From Siphonodentalium dalli (lineage: Eukaryota > Mollusca > Scaphopoda > Gadilida > Siphonodentaliidae), in the NCBI GenBank assembly GCA_032622095.1, contig CP136063.1, positions 215,715,982-215,779,981 on the forward strand: a DNA stretch of 64,000 nt, given 5' to 3'. The notes under the pieces are model-generated. The model did no database searches, was not told where the DNA came from, and worked only from the letters and a program-made list of their open reading frames with translations. The position numbers were made by a program, and so were the translations under genes. Below are positions 1 through 13,100 of the stretch, piece after piece; positions within the stretch are counted from its first letter, which is position 1, and every line of letters begins with the position of its first letter.

Positions 1-88
1 AAAATAAGTGCAATTTGGGACTACTTCACCGTATTGTCCCCCACAGACAGAAAAGCTAATTATGCCCCTCCTCACGTTTGTCGTTATT
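1..88. other. Unassigned sequence before the first satellite element
   Basis: No coding or repeat signal beyond ordinary AT-rich sequence was recognised; the window starts inside it. Confidence 0.4.
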
Positions 89-1115
89 AGCTCAACTTTA
101 CTTTGTAAAGTTTGAGCTATTGCCATGGCTTTGTCGTCCGTGTGTGCGTGTGTACGTAAGGCGTCAACAATGCAGTCTACAGGTCGTACCTTTGGTCGGA
201 TCATTATGAAATTTGTCATAGCTGTTGACATCAACATTTAGACCAGAATGATTAATTTTGGGGTCATTCGGTAAAAAAACATGGCCGCCAGTGGCCATCT
301 TGCATTTCAAAATTCAATCCATTAGCACGGGCTACAGGTCGTACCTTTAGTCTGATCATCATAAAATTTGTCATGGATGTTAAGATTGACATGTAGATGG
401 GAACGAGTAATTTTGGGGTCATTTGGCCCAAAAACATGGCCGCCAGCAGCCATCTTGGATTTTACTCTTTGTATGACTAAATTCTTTAGCACGGGCTACA
501 GGTCGTACTTTTAGTCTGATCATCAAAAAATTTGTCAAGAATGTTAATAATGACATGTAGATGGGAACGAGTCATTTTGGGGTCATTCGGCCAAAAAACA
601 TGGCCGCCAGCAGGCATCTTTGATTTTACTCTTTGTATGACTAAATCCTTTAGCACGGGCTACAGGTCGTACCTTTAGTCTGATCATCATAAAATTTGTG
701 ACGGCTGTTGAAATTGGAATGTAGATGGGAACCGGTCATTTTGGGGTCATTCGGACAAAAAATAATGGCCGCCAGTGGCCATCTTGGATTTCAAAATTCA
801 ATCCATTAGCACGGGCCACAGGTCGTACTGTTCGGCTGATCATCATGAAATTTGTCATGGATGTTAATATTGACATGTAGATGGGAACGAGTAATTTTGG
901 GGTCATTCGGCCAAAAAACATGGCGGCCAGCAGCCATCTTGGATTTTACTCTTTGTATGACTAAATCCTTTAGCACGGGCTACAGGTCGTACCTTTAGTC
1001 TGATCATCATAAAATTTGTCATGAATGTTAATAATGACATGTAGATGGGAACGAGTCATTTTGGGGTCATTCGGTCAAAAAAACATGGCCGCCAGCAGGC
1101 ATCTTTGATTGTGAT
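89..1115. mobile_element. Satellite-carrying foldback element, copy 1 (3' end degraded)
   Basis: It starts AGCTCAACTTTACTTTG, itself half of a hairpin (89-118), followed by the lead-in GCCATGGCTTTGTCGTCC shared with the copies at 7568 and 42288. It then runs through about six monomers of 150-165 bp, each with GGCTACAGGTCGTAC, TGATCATCATGAAATTTG and ATGGCCGCCAG. The closing AAGTTGAGCTA seen in the other copies is absent, so this copy is 3' truncated. The short ORFs here are monomer artefacts. Confidence 0.75.
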
Positions 1116-1191
1116 GCTCACTGACATGGTAAGTTTGAGAACGGCTCCTGCCCATTATACAAAGAAGTTGTCACCCATGACACACATAATC

Positions 1192-2122
1192 CAGTGTTTC
1201 CGCTAGGGGGTAGGGGAATGGGGCCGGTTTGTAGATAGGGGAAAACACGAACACCTGCTTCGAAAATTTAGAAAAGTGCAACACTAGAAATGCATTGTCC
1301 AGCAGAACGCGAATTACGATTATAATTCTGGTATGTATACATTCTCAAAATTAAAACAAGAAATGTAACAATTTATGTGATACAACAGTCAGTCAATTAA
1401 GTTGATTATCCACATTATTGTGGTTGAACTGAGTGAAATAAAAACAAACTTTTAACTGAGACTAAATTTAGATTTATTTTTTATTTCCGGTGGGTAGAAT
1501 AATTAAATGTACTATGATATTTTGTACCAGTTAAAAGTCAACTATACTCTTGAGGAGGTGCCTCGCCAAGTCATCAAGGGAAGTTCATGACCAACAGTAA
1601 CATTCACTCGTCTTTTAAAAATTCATTCGATCTACGAACACTGGTTTAAAAAGCTCGGAACTATTTTGTTGTTGCATTCAATCATTTGGGGTCACACAAT
1701 TGAAATTACCTCGAGAGAATTGCTGCTATCGGCGGGAAAGTGTTGGCTATGATGCTTCATTGGGCGGGAGAGGGGGGTCACACAATTGATATTGACTCGA
1801 GATAATTGCTATATAAAGATTTGTACTTGCTAACCAACGAAGCTATGACGCTTCATTGGTAGAGTTACGTCACAAATATCGCATTCGCATCGTACACAAA
1901 ATATATCGTTTCTGGCTATATATTACGAATCGATATACTGAAGGTTTTACGGTTACACGAAATTCCAGGGTTTTCAAGGAGTTTGCATTAAAACAAAGGG
2001 TTCAAGGGCCCTGGGAGGGGAATGCGTCAGGGGAAAATCAGAGAAAAACTTTGCTAGGGGAAAACTTGGCTAGGGGAACGGGGCCGTCAAAGGGACCCCC
2101 TGCCGGTATAGCGGAATCCCTG
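1192..2122. mobile_element. Non-autonomous hAT-like transposon (931 bp)
   Basis: The left end CAGTGTTTCCGCTA and right end TAGCGGAATCCCTG form a 12/14 terminal inverted repeat, typical of hAT ends. The flanks share an exact 7-bp CATAATC (1185-1191 and 2123-2129), close to the 8-bp hAT target duplication. Interior G-rich tracts (AGGGGAA) recur at both subtermini. There is no transposase-length ORF, so any mobility would have needed a partner in trans. Confidence 0.75.
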
Positions 2123-2129
2123 CATAATC

Positions 2130-2881
2130 ACATATCTAATTAAGTACACATCTTCAATTTATTACTGAATAAAATAAATATACAATGTCATTCCCCTGTG
2201 AGGCTGTGTTGTGTTCATTTATTGTCCTTGTAAAATTACTCCATCGCCATCGGGATATGTGATCGGGCGGGAAGCTGAACACACCGACACGGAAGTGACG
2301 ACTAGAAAGGTTTAATATACATTCCGGAATATTTTATTGATTATTCCGCAATTTCCGGTAGCTGGGTGGGCGAACAATTATTATTCAAGAAATAACTAGT
2401 CGTTGATAACAAAAACTATTATCTTCCTGATAATAATACTGAATACGAGTCATGCGATGTGACAATGTTGTAAGATCACACGTGAGCTGACCCTTTGATG
2501 TTTCGTTTTGACGTTTTGACGTAGCCTTCAATCTCGGATTCATTTTAATTGACGGAGACAGATTAACCCTCTTGTAGCCAGTTATAGCTGACCATCACAG
2601 TGATCATACACTATAATAGTGATGTTACGGTTAACCGACCACGGCAAATCCGTGACCGGTCACGGCCATAGTTGGTGGTTAACCGGTTAACCGCATAACC
2701 GTCCCAGCTCTAGTTCTGATCGCGACTGTACTAATTCATTCAAATTATTGACATAGCATGTGACGTCACATGCTCAACAGGAAACTAAAATGTAATGAGG
2801 TCAGCTGTTTAAAGCTTTCTTTGAATCTATTTCATGTCCACGCGATTGAACCAATAACTTCCTACTACACGTGATATGTCA
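2130..2881. other. AT-rich intergenic sequence with a short symmetric repeat fragment
   Basis: No gene seen. At about 2615-2715 several GGTTAACC / CCGTGACCGGTCACGG palindromic words lie close together, probably the remains of a small foldback repeat. Confidence 0.35.
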
Positions 2882-3361
2882 ATTTAAAAAGGTGGCTACG
2901 AATGTGATCGATGCCTTGTGACAATGACTCCATCAGCGGTGTATTGCTGATGGGGTCATTGTCACAAGGCTCCGTTCACAATCGTAGCCAGCTTTTTAAA
3001 TGGATCACAAATGTAGCCAGCTTTTTTCACCGGCGATCACATTCGTAGCCAGCTTTTCTAATTCCATGCTCCCAAACTGACTTCGTTTATCAACTTATAT
3101 TGAAATATAATTTGAGCATTCCAACAACATTGATCGGAAACCTCAGGTTATTAGATGAACTAATATAAAAAAAAAATTCAAGTTGTTGTTCATCCATCAA
3201 CTCAGAACAATGAGATTAACCTGATCGTGTTAATTGAGGCTCGCCTGAATATGAAAAGCTGGCTACAAATGTGATCGCCATAGAAAAGCTGGCAACATTT
3301 GTGATCAATTTAAAAAGTTGGCTACGAATGTGATCGATGCCTTGTGACAATGACCCCATCA
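2882..3361. mobile_element. Foldback repeat with GGCTACGAATGTGATCG ends
   Basis: 2882-3000 is a ~119-bp imperfect hairpin: the arm containing GATGCCTTGTGACAATGAC is inverted after a short loop near 2939-2946. The first arm recurs in direct orientation at 3305-3361. In between, AAAAGCTGGCTACAAATGTG-type words occur in both orientations. No ORF. Confidence 0.6.
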
Positions 3362-3489
3362 ACACTAAGTATAGTTGTAGACACGGGTCTGGGAACTTTT
3401 CTTTTTATTTCATCAGATTTCATTATATATTTTGAGAAGGGTCACGTCACCCATTTTGAGAAAATCACACCAAGTCTAGGAAAACGGCT

Positions 3490-3890
3490 TCCTCACATCT
3501 TTTTTTATGTGTACCAATACCATAGTATGGTACACATAGTGTCGACGTCCGGATTGACCACTTATCGTTCGTTCGTCGTCTGTCTGTCCGTAGACACTTA
3601 CGCATAATGCGATAACTCAAACATTTTCTATCCGATCGTAACCAAATTTTGTATATGGGTTTCTCAGCCCAGATCGAGTTCGAATATGGGTTTGATCCGA
3701 TATTTTTTAATGGAGTTATGGCCCTTTGACACACATAGAATTCATGCATGCTTCGATAAATGAACCATTTTTCATCTGATAGAAACCAAATTTGGTATGT
3801 GAGTTTCTCAACTCAAAATACAGATCGAGTTTGAATATGGGTTAGATCTGATATTTTATACCACAGTTTTCAACTAAGAATTGAACAGAT
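3490..3890. repeat. Dispersed repeat (GTCTGTCTGTCCG / TTTCTCAGCCCA family)
   Basis: It contains a small hairpin, ACCATAGTATGGT, then two tandem diverged units with AACCAAATTT(T)G...GGGTTTCTCA...GATCGAGTT(C/T)GAATATGGG. Related sequence lies at about 5020-5140 and weakly at 34700-34850. Overlapping ORFs on both strands look like chance. Confidence 0.5.
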
Positions 3891-4356
3891 TTGGGATTTT
3901 AGGCTCACAAGATAACCATAGCAGTCTACAATTAATTACCAGTGATATCAGTTTACAATGTAGCTCTGAGAGAGAGAGACAAGAGTTAAATCTGTATTAT
4001 GGAATTAGAGTTATTATTGGCCATCAGTGTAAGGTCTAACCCATTCATGAATCAATAGACTCTCCCATATAGTTCTAAAAGTATAAATTGGAATAGTCTA
4101 TTTTTTATTTTTAGGGATGTTCTTTAGAATTTAAGCAAACTTTGATAGCTGTCTGTTGTTTATTGCATTTCCATAGTGTGTGGGCAGTGTTGGCCCAGTG
4201 TTTATCAACTCTGGCATAGCTCTCTGGTTTAGCATATCAATGCAATATTCAAGTGACATACCTGGTACAGTCCCCTAATTTTATAGAGTTAAAATTGTTA
4301 ACCCTGGTCATCAATTTTATGCTGTTGTATATTTTTCATGTAATCATTCTAATATT
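3891..4356. other. AT-rich stretch without recognised gene
   Basis: A (GA)n run near 3968 and a degraded TTAA-MITE fragment near 4064-4125 (TAAAAGTATAAATTGGAATAG) are visible; nothing else. Confidence 0.4.
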
Positions 4357-4361
4357 ATATT

Positions 4362-4923
4362 CACGGGGTAGGAACTGCTCCATGAGAAAAGATCCTCTTG
4401 TGATTTTCGGTCCAGTTCACTATCGATCCGTGTTCAGTTCACTTGCGAGTTTTTTTGTACTTGGTCCAAAACAGAATTGCTTTACACCATGTACCGAACT
4501 ACCGTATCGTATTAACCATTAGCGATTAAATTCAAACAAAAGTGAGTCTAGTGTGAAGTTTTAGTTCAAACATATGTGAACACTTATTTTACAAAAAATC
4601 TGTTGCATAGAATTTAGATGTTCGGCTAGTGAACAGATCTTATCAATGGTGAACTGGGACCCATCACTAGTGAACTGGAACATTTCTTAAAATGGATAAA
4701 TTCTACTATTCCATATGTACTTAACAATTTCCAACTAGTATGTCTTGATAGTTGAGGTAGCTGGCTAGGTATATACAACAAATGAACTGCATATATATCT
4801 CTGTTGCGTAAAACTTGCGTTATTTACCATGGGAAAATCCCCAATGACCTTGACCAGATCGGATAAGAACTGGACCGAAGATCGGAAGAGGTATCAGCCT
4901 CGCGGAGCAGTTCCTACCCCGTG
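4362..4923. mobile_element. 562-bp terminal-inverted-repeat element (CACGGGGTAGGAAC ends)
   Basis: The left end CACGGGGTAGGAACTGCTCC is matched by inverted GGAGCAGTTCCTACCCCGTG at the right end, and the similarity continues inward (ACTGGACCGAA...). A 5-bp ATATT flanks both sides (4357-4361, 4924-4928). No transposase ORF. Superfamily unassigned. Confidence 0.8.
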
Positions 4924-4928
4924 ATATT

Positions 4929-5999
4929 GCCAGGTTTCTCCTTCACTTGTATGGATTTTTGTAGTTAAAAATGAACCCTTCTCAACATTCCTGATACTTT
5001 AACAGAAATTTATACCTTTCATCTGATATATCTCATTTTATTGAGATGTATGTAAATTTGGTATGTGAGTTTCTCAGCCCAAAATACAGTTCGAATTTGG
5101 GTTTGATTCGTTTTTTAAAAACAAGTTATGGCTTATGGATTTTATCATCGAAGCTGAAAATAGCTGATCACTATCGCCAAGGTATGGGTTAAACATCTGC
5201 CGGCCTCTCGATTTTCAAAATACCTACCCAGTTGACAGTTTTATCCCCTCAGAGTCAAACATGTACATTATTCTTCTGACAGCAACTGTTATTTTCCAGT
5301 CCTACCCACGAGGAAAACACAGCAAGAGCACTTATTTGCTCTCGCAATTCAGAAGATGGGTGTAATTGCGCCTCTAATATAATTATAAGTTGGGTCATGC
5401 CCTTTATTGAACTGAGATTCTTCTTCATGATACAGTGCAAGTCCTAGCAGAGGTGTAATTTGGTGGGGACATTTTCACGCTATAAATGGGATGGGAAAGT
5501 TTCTAAATATACATGTACCTACAATATTGAATCAACAATTACAGTGACCATAAATATTTTGTCAAGAGGGATGAGGGCTAATTTTAGCACCCGTGAATTA
5601 AAAATTGTGAGTGCATATGGGTGCAAGAGCAATCACTCCTTTCTCCTGAAAAGGACACTGACAATCTGAATATGAATAAATTATGATTGTGTGGAAACAA
5701 CCCAAAAAATTCCCAACTCAAACTTTCGACCATAATATAATAAAATATTCTAGCAATTTCAGTTCATAATCTGCACATTCGTCCAGTCAATATATACAAT
5801 GTAGTATTGGCTGACATCATCTTTAAAATAGGCGGCATAATAATCTCCAGCTCCCAATTGTTATTCGTTTCCTCTATTTTGACATCATTGTAGTTAAGCC
5901 ATGGAGATCTCTGAGCGTCGGGGCATACTGTGATCAGAACGAGACTTGGGTCATCTTAATGACAATCATGAGGGCTTTCCGATAGTGTTTGGTGACATT
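4929..5999. other. Intergenic sequence with one dispersed repeat segment
   Basis: About 5020-5140 resembles the repeat at 3490-3890. The remainder, including short ORFs at 5255-5440 and 5460-5669, shows no recognisable domain. Confidence 0.4.
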
Positions 6000-6458
6000 G
6001 TTCACAAAATAAATCCTTTAAAAAATTCAATCGCTAGTGGCCAACTTGGATTTTACTTTTTGCATGACTAAATCCTTCTGCACACCATACAGGCCACATC
6101 CCACATATGATCGTCTCCAAACTTCGTATGATATTAATCAGGGTAGCATGTAGATGAGAGCTACCGGTATATATTTTTTCCCATATTTGTTAAAAAACAT
6201 GGCCTCCAGCAGTCATCTTATTTTTCACATTTGAATTCATTGCACATCCTGCCACTCACAATTATTGGAGAAATGTTTTGAACATTTACAGACATGTTTA
6301 GGATCACCTCTAGATGGGAACTATTTAATTTGAACGATTTCCTATGAGAAATATTGCCACTGGCAGCCATCCTGGATTTTACTCTTTGCATGACAAACTC
6401 TTTCGAGGCCCACTGCCCTCCTCAAGTTGAGATACAGTCATTGGCACTTTCATTTTCC
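6000..6458. mobile_element. Degraded fragment of the satellite-carrying element family
   Basis: Diverged monomers (TTTGCATGACTAAATCCTT, ATGGCC(T/G)CCAGCAG, GTAGATG(A/G)GA) end in CAAGTTGAGATACAGTCATTGGCACTTTCATTTTC, split here as CAAGTTGAGATACAG plus ATTGGCACTTTCATTTTC, which matches the 3' ends of the copies at 8544 and 45281. Confidence 0.6.
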
Positions 6459-6799
6459 GATGCTACATGTACATGTATAGTCCTTAGAGTGTAAAATACA
6501 CTCATTCGTGTACATGTATCTCTGTTATCTTAGATGCAGGTAGGATGTGAATGATCTTTTATATATTAACAATGCGATGAAGGGTATCTACATGCTACAG
6601 GTTTTGTTCAGTCATCACAGGCCAGATTAAGACATCTTTTGAATTAAGCCACATATGAAAATTAATAAATCTCAGCGGAAATGCCGGTAAGCAACCTACA
6701 TGTATGTGGGGGATACTTTGTGTGGTGCATTTGTCCACATGTATATTACTAACACATTCATGATGGGGAGCTGCATAGGCAAACCATTAAATATCATAT

Positions 6800-6932
6800 G
6801 CCAGTGCATTCTCTTATATATGCGAGTCTCCCATAGGTAGCCTCACATATATAAGAGAATGCACTGGCTTACAAGTTCAATGTAAATATTGTGACGCCAA
6901 TGTATTTTCTTATATATGCGAGTCTCTCTGTG
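6800..6932. repeat. Orphan hairpin cassette (GCATTCTCTTATATATGCGAG type)
   Basis: One complete hairpin (CCAGTGCATTCTCTTATATA and its inverse, centre near 6836), then a spacer with TCAATGTAAATATTG and the left arm of a second hairpin. It is the same cassette as in the TTAA elements, but no flanking CCCTTT ends are visible. It lies just upstream of the first coding exon. Confidence 0.65.
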
Positions 6933-7080
6933 ATCCCTGGTTTTGAGTGCACATTTTAGTAATATGAACATGAAATTGAAAAATTTCTGATGTGATGGGG
7001 ATGGACTGAAAAGTATGTATTTACTGAAATTATGATATTATATAACTGTATGTCTAAGGTATTTTGACTCTGTTTTCTAG

Positions 7081-7155
7081 ACCGAAAGAATACAATGCAG
7101 CAAGCTCCTCCACCATACCCCGGTGATCAGAAGGGTGGTCCCCCACCACCTCAAG
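7081..7155 (+). CDS. LITAF: LITAF-like gene, first coding exon (ATG at 7095)
   Basis: A splice acceptor (TTTTCTAG, ending 7080) precedes 14 nt of 5' UTR, then ATG at 7095-7097. The exon encodes residues 1-20 and the first base of Gly21, including the PPPY WW-ligand motif (residues 5-8) and a Pro-rich end. Donor GTTAGT begins at 7156. Because an acceptor precedes the ATG, at least one non-coding exon and the promoter lie further upstream and were not identified; they may be outside the window. The start is chosen because it is the first ATG after the acceptor and is in frame with all later exons. Confidence 0.82.
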
Positions 7156-10100
7156 GTTAGTGAAACCGTAATTACACTGGTTCCTGCCTCTTGAATCAAT
7201 TAAGTGGCTATAACTGTATAACATGTTACTTAAATTTTAACTATGGAAATTAGAATAAGATTCTCAAGAAAAGTTATCATTTGCATTTGTAATACAGTCA
7301 ATTTCAGTTATGAGTAATTTCATATCGCTTAAGTCATTATTTCAGATATTTCCTTTTAAAAAACTGTTTTATCCATTTCTTTACATATATTGTATTATTT
7401 ATTAGATAATAATGCTGTACAGTCGTGTAGACACACATTTTCTATCTTTCCCAACTTTAATCCTTTCTACACTAACCACTCATTCAATAGTAGTTATCCC
7501 TTAGGAAAAGTTTCAGAGGTTGTTTGTTTGTTGAACTTATTAAATGAACATTTCCTTCTGCATTTTTAGCTCAACTTTACTTTGTAAAGTTTGAGCTATT
7601 GCCATGGCTTTGTCGTCCGTCGTGTGTGCATGATGCGTCAACAATTTCCTTTAGCACGGGCTACAGGTCGTACCTTTGGTCGGATCATTATGAAATTTGT
7701 CATAGCTGTTGACATTGACATGTAGATGGGAAAGAGTCATTTTGGGTTCATTCGGGAAAAAAACATGGCCGCCAGTGGCCATCTTGGATTTCAATATTCA
7801 ATCCATTAGCACGGGCTACAGGTCGTACTGTTCGTCTGATCATCATGAAATTTGTCATGGATGTTAATATTGACATGTAGATGGGAACGAGTAATTTTGG
7901 GGTTGTTCGGCCAAAAAACATGGCCACCGGAAGCCATCTTAGATTTTACTCTTTGCATGACTAAATTCTTTGGCACGGCCTACAGGTCGTACCTTTGGTC
8001 AGATCATCATAAATTTGTTCATGGATGTTAACAATGACATTTAGATGGGAACGAGTCATTTTGGGGTCATTCGGCAAAAAAATATGACTGCCAGCAGCCA
8101 TCTTGAATTTTACTCTTTGTATGACTAAATCCTTTAGCACGGGCTACAGGTCGTACCTTTAGGCTGATCATCATAAAATTTGTCATGGATGTTAACAATG
8201 ACATGTAGATGGGAACGAGTCATTTTGGGGTCATTCAGCCAAAAACATGGCCGCCAGCAGCCACCTTGGATTTTACTCTTTGTATGACTAAATCCTTTAG
8301 CACGGGCTACAGGTCGTACCTTTAGTCTGATCATCATGAAATTTGTCATGGATGTTAACAATAACATGTAGATGGGAACGAGTCATTTTGGGGTCATTCG
8401 GCCAAAAAACATGGCCGCCAGCAGCCATCTTTGATTTTACTCTGTGTGTGACTAAATTCTTTACTGCTCATTTTTACACTCCTTTTTAATCTCTCTATTC
8501 ATTGCTCATCACAAAAAAATTACCTTCTTTACAAAGTTGAGCTACAGTGTCATTGACACTTACTTTCATTATTATATGTCATTTGCAAGCCTGGAAATAA
8601 CTCAAATGTTCGTACCTGTGACATGTAATTAATTACAGGTTATTACAATTACAAATTACAATTACCCCATCCCTGTATGTGTACCTGTCAAAAAGACAGG
8701 GCCAATTGGTTTGTGCTGGCAGGCCTGAAATTAGTGTGCCTGTCATTTGCAGAATGAGGTCCCCAGAGGGTGAATTTAGTGATCACGCATAGTGGGCTGG
8801 CATCACTAAATTTACCCTCTGGGGGACCTCATCCTGCATAGGCCTCATCTTCTCTGGAAAGTTTCTTTATTATCTAATTTCTACAGAAATTTCTTCACAT
8901 AGATTCTATTTCTTTTTTAGTTTAGTTTCTCTATATCCCCAAATTGGCAGATGACACATTGCATAATCAATGTTCCTAAATGGATGTACTTCTCAATATT
9001 CACCATTTGGGAACTTCAATCTGAGACTATGTCTCCCATAGCAGATGAGACCATGCAGAATGAGGTTCCCAGAGGGTGAATTTAGTAATGCTAGCCCGCT
9101 ATGCGGTATAGCGTCACTAAATTCACCCTCTGGGGACCTCATTCTGCAAATGGCAGGCACACTAACTCAGGCTTGTGTGCCAGTCATTAATAATATTGTG
9201 CCAGTAAATAGAAATTTTCAAAGTATATGCTATCTGTTATGTTTATTGGGCATTTTGTCGAGAGAGCCCATGGGATGTTTGTTTTCATGTTTGAATACAC
9301 TAGTGACACATATAAGTAAATACATGTCTTAACCCTTTTAGTGCCAGGGGCCGATCTCATCGGCCCTAATTTATGGTCTGTAGAGTGCAATTTTTTTTTT
9401 TTTTTTGGTTAGGCCAATGCATTCTCTTATATATGCGAGGCGACCTATGGTCGACTCGCATATATAAGAGAATGCTTTGGCACAGGGTAAATGTGTTGAT
9501 ACAAAAAATCGGACCTGGCACTCAAAGGGTTAACTCTTATCAAGTCATATTGAGAGTAAGTAGTTTTAAAAACATTCAGTTACAATGTACAAGTAACAAG
9601 TTTATTATCTTACACACATTGAATCAACAAAAAAATGCAGCACATTTATCAGTGCATAATACCTGTACACAAATGAACATTTCCAGACTGTCGTTTGCTC
9701 ATATTTTCTGAACATCCCTCCAGATGAATAATAGATCTTTCCAATGTATACTTTTATAACTGAATGGGAGAATCAATTTAGTATAGAAAGGGTTAAAGTC
9801 ATAGACTTAAATGTAATTCGAAGACTAACCCTTTACCCAACAGACGGCCCTGTGCCAATGCATTCTCTTATATATGCGAGTCGACCATAGGTCGCCTCGC
9901 ATATATAAGAGAATGCATTGGCTTAACACATATTAAAAATGATAAAAATTTGTCAAAGAATGTAGAAAAATATTATAAAAAATGTAAGAAAAAATTATAA
10001 AATTGTTAAAGAATGTAAGAATTAATGGTAAAAAGTGTTAAAAAAGAATTTGTTTAGGCCAATGCATTCTCTTATATATGCGAGGCGACCTATGGTCGAC

Positions 10101-13100
10101 TCGCATATATAAGAGAATGCATTGGCACAGGGCATAACTATAACCATCACAATGTGGTCAATGAACCGGTTCCAATGATATCCATATTTGTATGGTGTTA
10201 TTGAGACATACCGAAGATATTTTAGGCTGTTGAAGCTTTATTTGGGCGTTTCTGGCCGCTTTGTTGGGTAAAGGGTTAAATGTAATTCGAAGACTAATCA
10301 AGATATTGTAAAACCTGAACGTTTACGCATCAGTCCAGTTTCTTTATCCCTTTCTATACTAAATGGATTCTCCTACTCATTTATAAAATTATACATTGTA
10401 ATGGTCAATTATTCATTTGGAGGAATGTTAAGGATTTATGAGCAGACAAGAGTCAACACTGCAGATGAATTTATATCTGTTAGTGGGAAATGTTTAGATA
10501 ATAACCTATGGTCATTTGTTGAACTTACAGGTATTATCTTAACATTTCCTGATGGAACTACTTGTCAATGAGTATTTAGTTTAGAAATGGTTAAAAAGCC
10601 GATGATAATCTTCTCTGGAGCTCCGTGTGATCCAACTCAGATTTGATATACAGTAATGCCCTAAAATAATCGACACAGTATCTGGGTTGTCCAGATCTTA
10701 ACTTTGACAATATTAATCAGAATTCCATAGGATTTGGTACCGGTATGTACAATAATGCCCTAAATAATCAACTCCTTAAGCGCAGCAGAATTATGGGTAA
10801 CATTTCAGGATTTAGTCGGAAATATGGCTTGTTGCCATTCATCTGAAAGCTCTCACTGCTTTCCGATGAATGGCAACAAGCCATATTTCCGACTAAATCC
10901 TGAAAAGTTACCCATAATTCTGCTGTGGTTAAGGAGTCTATTATTTAGGGCATTACTGTACAATAGTTGATATCTGAGAATGCCCAAGTCAAGTTCGAAT
11001 TTGGTTACGGTCTGGTCTGATGATTTTAACCCTTTACCCAACAGAACGCCCAGAAACGCCCTAACAGCCTAAATTATCTTCGGTCTGTCTCAATAAAACC
11101 ATGGAAATATGGGTATCATTGGAACCGGCTCATTGAGCACATTGTGATAGTTACAGTTATGCCCTGTGCCAATGCATTCTCTTATATATGCGAGTCGACC
11201 ATAGGTCGCCTCGCATATATAAGAGAATGCATTGGCCTAAAAAAAACTTTTTTTTAACACTTTTTACCATTTTTTCTTTAATATGTGTTAAGCCAATGCA
11301 TTCTCTTATATATGCGAGGCGACCTATGGTCGACTCGCATATATAAGAGAATGCATTGGCACAGGGCCGTTCTGTTGGGTAAATGGTTAATATTATGTCC
11401 ACATTACTCTGGTTTCTATCCACAGGTTACTATCCTCCTCCAGCACAACCAGGTATGTTAATATATTAATATTTGCTGACAGTTATACTGATTTCCCTTA
11501 ACCCTTCGTGATGGGAGCTGCGCTGGTGCAGCATTAAAGATCCTGTGCCAGTGCATTCTCTTATATATGTGAGTCTCCCAGAGGGAGCCTCGCAATATTT
11601 AAAAGAATGCACTGGCTTACAAGGTCAAGGTAAATATTGTTAGGCCAATGTATTCTCTTATATATGTGAGGCTCCCTATGGGAGACTTGCAGGCTTCCTA
11701 TGGGAGACTTGCCGATATAAGAGAATGTATTGGCAGAGTTTTTGCAAAATTTCAGGAGGTGCCAGTCATGGAAGTGTTAATAAATGCTGGCGTAGTATCA
11801 CATACTTCAGCTCAGTAAAGTGGCCTCTTACTCTCAAAATATCCTTTGTAGAACTGCATGAGTATGGCTAGGCTTAATAAATGTACAGAACCACTCACAA
11901 CAAATCGGGAAACATGGAAGAATTGATTGAACTGTGGATTTATAAAGTATTCATTGTATTAAGGAAAAAGCAAGATACATGTACGCAGCAAACCATGATT
12001 AAATTAATAAACGAATCATTGAACAGAATTAGAAAAGATGGTCACCCACAGCGGCAATCCTCAATAGGTGCCAACGACTGTTCTGTGGTGCTTGATACAA
12101 AACACCCTTTTTTTGGGAGATTTTAACACTATCTATATTTTGCAGCTTCCTCCCTCCAATAGTATATAAAATAGAAATATGAATATGTGACCCGCCATAT
12201 CAAATCCAGTCGGAAGTTGGGATTTTTTTACCCTGTGCCAATGCATTGGCCTAACAATTTTTTACAATTTTAATAATTTGTTCTTGTATTCTTTAACAAT
12301 TTTATAATTTCACCCGTACAGAGCCCCAGACAAACATGAGCAGACAACACTCTTCTATATGCTTCTATATATGTGTGGGGGGTCCCTGCAGGGTAATGGA
12401 TGTTTTTTATTTTATGTCCTAAAAATTGTCAGAAACATTTATTTAAAAAAAAAAAATTATAAAAAATTGTTAGGCCAATGCATTCTCTTATACATGTATA
12501 TGCGAGGCGACCTATGGTCGACTCGCATATATAAGAGAATGCATTGGCACAGGGTAAAAAAATACCGACTTACGACTGGATTTGATATGGCGGGTCACAT
12601 ATGTTAAATAAAATAATTTACTAAGTACTTATTGAGGAGAACTGTACTGCCTTAAGTAAAGGACTCATCAAACCGGGGTGGCACCCCAGTTAGACTACAT
12701 TTCGGTAAGAATTTAAACATGGTTATAAACGACAAGATAACCGGAGGATTGTGAGGTTAAAACACATGTAATCATCAACTGGGATGAAATGGTAACTTAA
12801 AGTACAATTGTGCCTCCAGCCAATTTAGATACACATACACCCATATCGGCCATATGGCCATAGAGGCTGTTTATTATGGCCGTTTGTTGAACTATCATCT
12901 GAAAATTTCCTAAGGGAACTCCTCAATGAGTAAAAAAAGGGTTAATTCTTTACCAATGCCTTGGTCCTTTTTATCTTGCTTCAAGTAAGTCAACACCCAA
13001 TATACCACGCTAGATACACATACATTGTAAGGTAGACACTACGTGTATTCCTGTGTGATCGCTAGACAGGCAGCTTTTTCATAAGGCCGATGAAAATTAA

